Shown: in pieces, positions 59,662 through 64,000 of the stretch | Position numbering within the stretch: the first letter of the stretch is position 1 | How the letters are laid out: every line of letters starts with the position of its first letter | Source of the DNA: Guopingia tenuis | GTDB lineage: Bacteria > Bacillota > Clostridia > Christensenellales > Christensenellaceae | Length of the DNA stretch: 64,000 nucleotides | Reading direction: 5' to 3' | Assembly: GCF_014384805.1 (NCBI RefSeq) | Contig: NZ_JACRSS010000001.1 | Location: forward strand, 868,001 to 932,000 | Translations under genes and position numbers: made by a program | The notes under the pieces: model-generated | Seen by the model: only the letters and a program-made list of their open reading frames with translations | The model's database searches: none | Told to the model about the DNA's origin: nothing

Positions 59662-60885
59662 TCACGGAACCGGATAGGCCCCGTCATAGACCGTCTTTTC
59701 ATATCCCTCGGGATCAGTGTTTCCTTCTGTGCTGATCATGAGCAGAACGGAATCCTTCGTGAACCCCAATGTCTCTCTCTGGGCAGCGCATTCCTTCCGG
59801 GAGAGCACCAGGGATGCAAATCCCAAGCCGATCCCTGCCGATTCGCCCGACAAGAAATGGGGATCCTCTCCCTGGGGCGCCGCCGCCAGGCGCATGCCCC
59901 GGGCCGAAACAAAATCCGGGCATTTGGCATAAAAGTCCGCGTGATCCCGCAGCACCGGCCAGGCAATTTTGCTGGGCGTGCCGCAGTTCAGCCCTGCCAT
60001 GATGGTCTGCGTCTCCCCGGCGATGCTGTGCGGCATGCCATCCGCGGCCTTCGCCGAAGCATAGATACAGGCCACAGTTTCCGGCTCCAGAATTGTTGCC
60101 GCCGGCGCATTTTCACCAAAACAAGCCGCAAAATATCCCAACACCCCCGCCGCCATAGAGCCGACGCCTGCCTGAAGAAAGATATGGGTGGGCAGTTTTT
60201 CGCCATAAGCCCGCATCTGGGAGAGAATTTCCAGGGGAAGGGTCTGATAGCCCGCCGTGATATCGGCGGGAATCGCCTCATAGCCATCCCAGGCCGTATC
60301 CTGCATGAGAATCCATCCGTTCTCCTTTGCCTTCTGCGCCGCCAGGGCAACTGTCTCGTCATAGGTCAGGTCGGTGACGGTGACCGTTGCGCCGGGAATC
60401 GCCCCAATGGCATGGGCGCGGCTCTCCACGGTGCCCTTGGGCATAAATACAAAGGAGCGGCACCCCAGCCGGCTGGCCGACCAGGCCACGCCCCGGCCAT
60501 GGTTTCCGTCGGTGGCCGTCGCAAAGACCATTTCCCTGAGCTTTCTATGCGCCTGCGGCGTTTGAAGATCGGCATAGACGACAGCTTCGCCATTCCATCC
60601 AAATTCCCGGCAGGCCAGACGGCTCATGGCATAGAGAGATCCCAGGCTTTTGAAGGCATTGAGCCCGAACCGGAAGGACTCATCCTTCACAAATATTTCC
60701 CGGACTCCCAGCTTTTCCGCCAGGTGCCTGAGGCGGCGCAGGGGCGTCTCCCGATAGCCAGGAACCGACTGGTGAAACCGGAGAGCATTTTGCGCCTCCG
60801 CCTCGCAAAGATAGGCCGGCAGAGGGCCGCCTGGCTTCCTGCCCGTCAAAAGTGAGATCCCAAGGGAACTTTTCAGCTCAGTCAT
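59662..60885 (-). CDS. dpaL: Diaminopropionate ammonia-lyase
   Basis: A 407-residue PLP enzyme that splits 2,3-diaminopropionate into pyruvate and two ammonia. The PLP lysine lies in GLNAFKSLGSLYA (about residue 70). Further family motifs are FATATDGNHGRGVAW, MQDTAWDGYE, AGVGSMAAGV and GMPHSIAGETQTIMAGLNCG. Length matches YgeX/DpaL. The ATG at 60885 has GGAGGAAG upstream. It overlaps the glycosyltransferase gene by 8 bases, an odd functional pairing. Confidence 0.88.
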   Translation of the reverse strand: MTELKSSLGISLLTGRKPGGPLPAYLCEAEAQNALRFHQSVPGYRETPLRRLRHLAEKLGVREIFVKDESFRFGLNAFKSLGSLYAMSRLACREFGWNGEAVVYADLQTPQAHRKLREMVFATATDGNHGRGVAWSASRLGCRSFVFMPKGTVESRAHAIGAIPGATVTVTDLTYDETVALAAQKAKENGWILMQDTAWDGYEAIPADITAGYQTLPLEILSQMRAYGEKLPTHIFLQAGVGSMAAGVLGYFAACFGENAPAATILEPETVACIYASAKAADGMPHSIAGETQTIMAGLNCGTPSKIAWPVLRDHADFYAKCPDFVSARGMRLAAAPQGEDPHFLSGESAGIGLGFASLVLSRKECAAQRETLGFTKDSVLLMISTEGNTDPEGYEKTVYDGAYPVP

Positions 60886-61837
60886 TGTCTTCCTCCGCAT
60901 GCAGATAGGTTTCCACGATAAATTTAGGCCGCGCCTTGGTTTCCATATAGTTCTTGCCCACATATTCCCCCACTACGCCAATGGCGATGAGCTGCAGCGA
61001 GCCAAAGGTCCACAGGGAAGCGGCAATCGTCAAAAGTCCGTCGGGATAGCCGCAGATGCAGCGGATGCCAAACACCAGAAGCGCGATCAGGCTCAGAAAG
61101 AACAGGAGGCATCCCACGGAAAAAATCAGCCGAATGGGCCGGATAGACATGGAGGTGATTCCCTCGGTGGCAAAAGCCAGCATCTTTTTCAGCGGGTATT
61201 TGGATTCCCCGGCAAAGCGTTCATGGCGCTCATAGGTGACAACCCCTGTTTGGAATCCAATGAGGGGAACAATGCCCCGGAGAAACAGGTTCACTTCCCG
61301 GAATCCCTCCAGCTCTTCCAGCGCCCGCCGGCTCATGAGACGGTAATCTGCATGGTTATAAACTACGTCTACTCCCAGCCGGCTCATAATCTTATAGAAG
61401 CCCTGCGCCGTGGATTTTTTGAAAAAGGTGTCCGTCTTGCGGGCGCTGCGAACCCCATAGACGATCTCGCAGCCCTCGTGATACTTGTCCAGCATCTCGT
61501 CCACCGCATCGATATCGTCCTGCAAATCCGCATCCATGGAAATCGTCACGTCCGCTTCTCCCTTGACGGTCATCAATCCCGCCAGCAGAGCATTCTGGTG
61601 CCCCCGGTTGCGGGAGAGCTTGACTCCGGAAAACAGCGGGTCTTTTTCATGAAGCTCACGGATCATAGCCCAGGTTTTGTCCTTGGAGCCATCGTCCACC
61701 AAAACGATCCGGCTCCCCTCTCCGATTTTTCCCTGCCCCTTGAGCGAAAGAATTTTTTCTTTCAGCCGCCGGGTGGTTTCGGGGAGGACTTCCTCTTCAT
61801 TATAACAGGGAACAACAATAAACAGTTTTTCTTTCAT
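60878..61837 (-). CDS. GT2 glycosyltransferase, bactoprenol-linked type
   Basis: A 319-residue membrane enzyme. The GT2 domain (about residues 1-230) has VVPCYNEEEVLPET, LVDDGSKDKTW and the metal-binding SMDADLQDD. Two membrane helices close it (about 240-300), the layout of GtrB/DPM1-like enzymes that move a sugar to undecaprenyl phosphate. The ATG at 61837 was chosen because conservation starts there. The frame stays open for 190 more codons upstream, but that part has no family resemblance. Its stop overlaps the dpaL start. Confidence 0.85.
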   Translation of the reverse strand: MKEKLFIVVPCYNEEEVLPETTRRLKEKILSLKGQGKIGEGSRIVLVDDGSKDKTWAMIRELHEKDPLFSGVKLSRNRGHQNALLAGLMTVKGEADVTISMDADLQDDIDAVDEMLDKYHEGCEIVYGVRSARKTDTFFKKSTAQGFYKIMSRLGVDVVYNHADYRLMSRRALEELEGFREVNLFLRGIVPLIGFQTGVVTYERHERFAGESKYPLKKMLAFATEGITSMSIRPIRLIFSVGCLLFFLSLIALLVFGIRCICGYPDGLLTIAASLWTFGSLQLIAIGVVGEYVGKNYMETKARPKFIVETYLHAEEDND

Positions 61838-61998
61838 TTTTCTTCTCGGTTTCTCTTTTTTGCGTGGATTCCGGCGTTTTGCGGAATCAAAAAAATGGGC
61901 TGTTGCTTTGAATGGTTCGATTATATCACAAATCCATGCCAATTTCAACGCGCCGAACATATCGGCGAATCTTTGCAAAAACAGACAACATTCTGCCC

Positions 61999-62051
61999 TT
62001 GACAATGTTGCAGAACGGAATATAATATGAAATTGAAAATCAGTTTCATAT
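61999..62051 (+). promoter_or_regulatory. Promoter and Zur-like operator of the zinc operon
   Basis: TTGACA (61999-62004), a 16-bp spacer and TATAAT (62021-62026). The inverted repeat TGAAATTGA-N3-TCAGTTTCA (62028-62048; 62025-62051 with flanks) overlaps the -10 box and start point. The palindrome and its place in front of a Fur-family gene and znuAC indicate zinc-dependent autorepression. Confidence 0.7.
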
Positions 62052-62068
62052 TTAGGAGACAGATTGTG

Positions 62069-62488
62069 ATGAAACACGCCTATAATACAAAACAGCGGGA
62101 AAACATCCTTCGTGTCCTGCGGGAAACCAATGGCTCCCATATCACCGCCGATGGGCTGGCCGCCCTTTTGCAGGAGCAGGGGACGCCTGTTGGGAAAGCC
62201 ACCATATACCGCTATCTGGAGGCCCTGGTGGAACAGGGAATGGTGCGCAAATATGTGATGGAAGGGGCCAGCGCCTGCTATCAATATATCGATGCGGCGT
62301 CGGCCTGTGCCCAGCACCATCATTTCAAATGCACTGGCTGCGGGCGTCTTTTTCATATCGACTGCGCAGTTTTGCAGGACATGGAGGCCCATCTTCTGCG
62401 GGAACACCATTTAAAAATCGATCCCACCCGCACCGTTCTTTATGGACAGTGCCCGGAGTGCGCCGGGAAAGACGAGGCACATCCATGA
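62069..62488 (+). CDS. zur: Fur-family regulator, probably Zur
   Basis: A 139-residue metal-dependent repressor. The winged helix lies at about residues 8-75 (TADGLAALL, GKATIYRYLEALVEQGMV). The dimer domain has the regulatory HHHFKC segment and two CxxC pairs for structural zinc (CTGC and CPEC). The ATG at 62069 has AGGAGA upstream; a GTG at 62066 is possible. It overlaps znuA by 4 bases, which strongly suggests zinc as the signal. PerR and Fur paralogues are less likely for that reason. Confidence 0.85.
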   Translation: MKHAYNTKQRENILRVLRETNGSHITADGLAALLQEQGTPVGKATIYRYLEALVEQGMVRKYVMEGASACYQYIDAASACAQHHHFKCTGCGRLFHIDCAVLQDMEAHLLREHHLKIDPTRTVLYGQCPECAGKDEAHP

Positions 62489-63450
62489 GTCGGCGATGCA
62501 GGCGCTGCCTCTGTCTTTTTCTGTTTCTTCTCTGGATGGCGATTCTTCTTGGCGGCTGTTCCCTTCCCTTTTCCAAGGATACCCCGGAGGACGGAAAGCT
62601 GCGGGTCACCGCCACTCTCTTTCCCCAATATGACTTTGCCAGGGCCATCGCCGGGGACCGGGCCGATGTCGTCCTGCTGATCCCGCCGGGCCTGGACAGC
62701 CATTCCTATGAACCTTCTCCCGCCGACCTGATCTCCATCAACCGCAGCGATCTCTTTTTCTATACCGGAGAGTATATGGAGAGCTGGGCGGGCGACCTGA
62801 TCGCGGGCTTGGAAAGCGATACAGTGCAGGTAGTGGATGTCTCCCAGGGGCTGACGCTCATAAGCGAGGAGGAGGAACACGGCCACGATCACGAGGAGGA
62901 ATCCCTCTTCGGACACCATCATGAATATGATCCCCATATCTGGACCAGCCCGGTTATGGCGAAAACCATGGTCGAGAATATAGAAAAAGCCTTTTGCGAA
63001 AAAGACCCGGAGGGTGCTTCCTATTATCATGCCAACGCCCAGGCCTATCTCCGGGAGCTGGACACCCTGGATCAGGAATTTCGGCAGATCGTCGCCCAGG
63101 GGAAGCGCAGGGAGATCCTGTTCGGCGGCCATTTTGCCCTCTATTATTTCGTTCGGGAATATGGCCTGTCCTATGAGGCGGCCTACGATTCCTGCGCCTC
63201 GGAAACCGAACCCAGCGTCCGGGCCGTCAAACATATCATCGATGAGATTCGGGAAGAGGATATCCCCGTCATCTATTATGAAGAACTTTCCGATCCCAAG
63301 GTGGCCCAGGCCATTGCGGAAGAAACCGGCGCCAAAATGCTGCTCTTTCATTCCTGCCATAACGTCTCCAAAGACGAATGGGAGGCCGGCGCCACCTATC
63401 TATCCCTGATGCGGCAAAACGCAGAAAATCTGAAGGAGGGACTATCCTGA
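62485..63450 (+). CDS. znuA: Zinc ABC transporter substrate-binding lipoprotein ZnuA
   Basis: A 321-residue cluster A-I binding protein. The signal peptide ends in a lipobox (LLGGC, Cys25). Metal ligands are His in LDSHSYEPSP, His in DPHIWTSP, His in FGGHFALYYF and Glu/Asp in the C-terminal lobe. A His/Glu/Asp-rich loop (about residues 131-152) is typical of zinc rather than manganese binders. It hands zinc to ZnuBC. The ATG overlaps the zur stop (ATGA). Confidence 0.9.
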   Translation: MSRRCRRCLCLFLFLLWMAILLGGCSLPFSKDTPEDGKLRVTATLFPQYDFARAIAGDRADVVLLIPPGLDSHSYEPSPADLISINRSDLFFYTGEYMESWAGDLIAGLESDTVQVVDVSQGLTLISEEEEHGHDHEEESLFGHHHEYDPHIWTSPVMAKTMVENIEKAFCEKDPEGASYYHANAQAYLRELDTLDQEFRQIVAQGKRREILFGGHFALYYFVREYGLSYEAAYDSCASETEPSVRAVKHIIDEIREEDIPVIYYEELSDPKVAQAIAEETGAKMLLFHSCHNVSKDEWEAGATYLSLMRQNAENLKEGLS

Positions 63451-63451
63451 T

Positions 63452-64000
63452 ATGCCCATTCTCACACTGCGCGGCGTGAGCGCCGCCTATGATCACCATA
63501 CTGTCCTCTCCGGCGTGACCTTTGCGCTGCAGGAGGGGGATACCCTCGCCATTGTCGGCCCCAACGGCTCGGGCAAAAGTACGCTGGCCAAAGCCATTTT
63601 GGGCCTGCTCCCTCTGCAGTCCGGCAGCATCTCCTGGGGGGAGGGCATCTCTCCCCGGCAGATCGGCTATCTGGCGCAGCAGACGCAGATCCAAAAGGAT
63701 TTCCCCGCCTCTGTTCAGGAGGTCGTGCTCTCCGGGCGGCTCAACCATCTGGGCCGCCGCCCCTTCTTTTCCCGGGAGGACCGCCGGGCCGCCCAGAAAA
63801 ATATGGTGCGCCTTGGTATTGATGCGCTGGCCAAACGCTCCTATCGCGATTTGTCCGGGGGACAGCAGCAGCGGGTTCTCCTGGCCCGGGCGCTTTGCGC
63901 CACGGAAAAGTTATTGCTGCTGGATGAACCCGCCACTGGGCTGGATCCTCTGGTGACGGCAGAGCTCTATCAACTCATTGATTCTCTCAAGAAGGAAAAG
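63452..64000 (+). CDS. znuC: Zinc ABC transporter ATPase ZnuC (cut by window edge)
   Basis: The first 183 codons are present. Walker A is GPNGSGKST (about residues 36-44), the Q-loop is IGYLAQQTQ, the signature is LSGGQQQR and Walker B is LLLLDEPATGLDP. GGAGGG precedes the ATG at 63452, one base after the znuA stop. A znuB permease gene is expected beyond the window. Confidence 0.9.
   Translation, partial: MPILTLRGVSAAYDHHTVLSGVTFALQEGDTLAIVGPNGSGKSTLAKAILGLLPLQSGSISWGEGISPRQIGYLAQQTQIQKDFPASVQEVVLSGRLNHLGRRPFFSREDRRAAQKNMVRLGIDALAKRSYRDLSGGQQQRVLLARALCATEKLLLLDEPATGLDPLVTAELYQLIDSLKKEK

Noticed and set aside
60899..62002. Plus-strand frame opposite the glycosyltransferase gene
   Set aside because: The minus strand encodes a clear GT2 enzyme; the plus product has no motif and no ribosome site.
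61838..62410. 190-codon N-terminal extension of the glycosyltransferase frame
   Set aside because: GT2 similarity starts at MKEKLF. The extension covers the divergent zur promoter and start, so it is chance openness.

Overview
The window looks like a chromosome segment of an anaerobic, low-oxygen-tolerance member of the Firmicutes, class Clostridia. Supporting signs are Shine-Dalgarno (AGGAGG-type) starts almost everywhere, sigma-A promoters with 17-bp spacers, a perfect CIRCE element, [FeFe]-hydrogenases of two subtypes, Rex-like operators and many gut-Clostridia families (VanW, SpoIIE, AgrC-like kinase, TSCPD protein). The GC content is moderately high by eye. I cannot name a species.

Layout. 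(1) About 1-11.3 kb is a decayed prophage or integrative element. A head module runs leftward (two Cys-rich small proteins, an ArpU-like regulator, small and large terminase, portal, scaffold, start of capsid) from one promoter near 6.5 kb. Small membrane, lipoprotein, XkdX-like and XRE genes follow. A frameshifted tyrosine-integrase remnant abuts the 3' end of tRNA-Lys, which marks a probable attachment site. (2) 11.4-11.7 kb holds a four-tRNA operon (Leu, Gly, Gly, Lys). (3) 12-24 kb carries envelope and housekeeping genes: HtrA protease, VanW protein, hydroxyacid dehydrogenase, TSCPD protein, CDF cation exporter, a three-SH3b amidase, an L,D-transpeptidase and a HAD phosphatase. It also has two unexplained non-coding loci: a promoter followed by three 92-bp tandem repeats, and a short terminator-bounded transcript unit with a Fur-box-like site. 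(4) 24-33 kb holds a MarR-controlled heterodimeric ABC exporter and a MacAB-type efflux operon. (5) 33-39.5 kb is a full phosphate regulon, pstS-C-A-B-phoU-phoB-phoR, behind Pho-box-like repeats; its PstS is circularly permuted.

(6) 39.6-48.7 kb is the most unusual part. A CIRCE-controlled hsp20 is followed by a leftward operon encoding a [2Fe-2S] protein, a sensory-type (group C) [FeFe]-hydrogenase with a PAS domain, a SpoIIE-type phosphatase and, as last gene, a TnpB-family protein in which all three RuvC catalytic acidic positions are changed (Ser, Ala, Glu). It resembles a domesticated, nuclease-dead TnpB (TldR-like) placed in a redox or hydrogen-sensing operon. Its 3' flank is unusually rich in hairpins and may encode a guide RNA. 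Rex-like operators flank the divergent intergenic region that also serves an iron alcohol dehydrogenase. A group B [FeFe]-hydrogenase lies just beyond it.

(7) 48.9-64 kb holds an orphan divergent PilT-like ATPase, a Cof-type phosphatase, an AgrC-like kinase and a convergent LytTR regulator, L(+)-tartrate dehydratase, a CynX-type MFS carrier, IMP dehydrogenase, a HAD phosphatase, diaminopropionate ammonia-lyase, a GT2 glycosyltransferase, and a Zur-znuA-znuC zinc uptake operon cut by the right edge.
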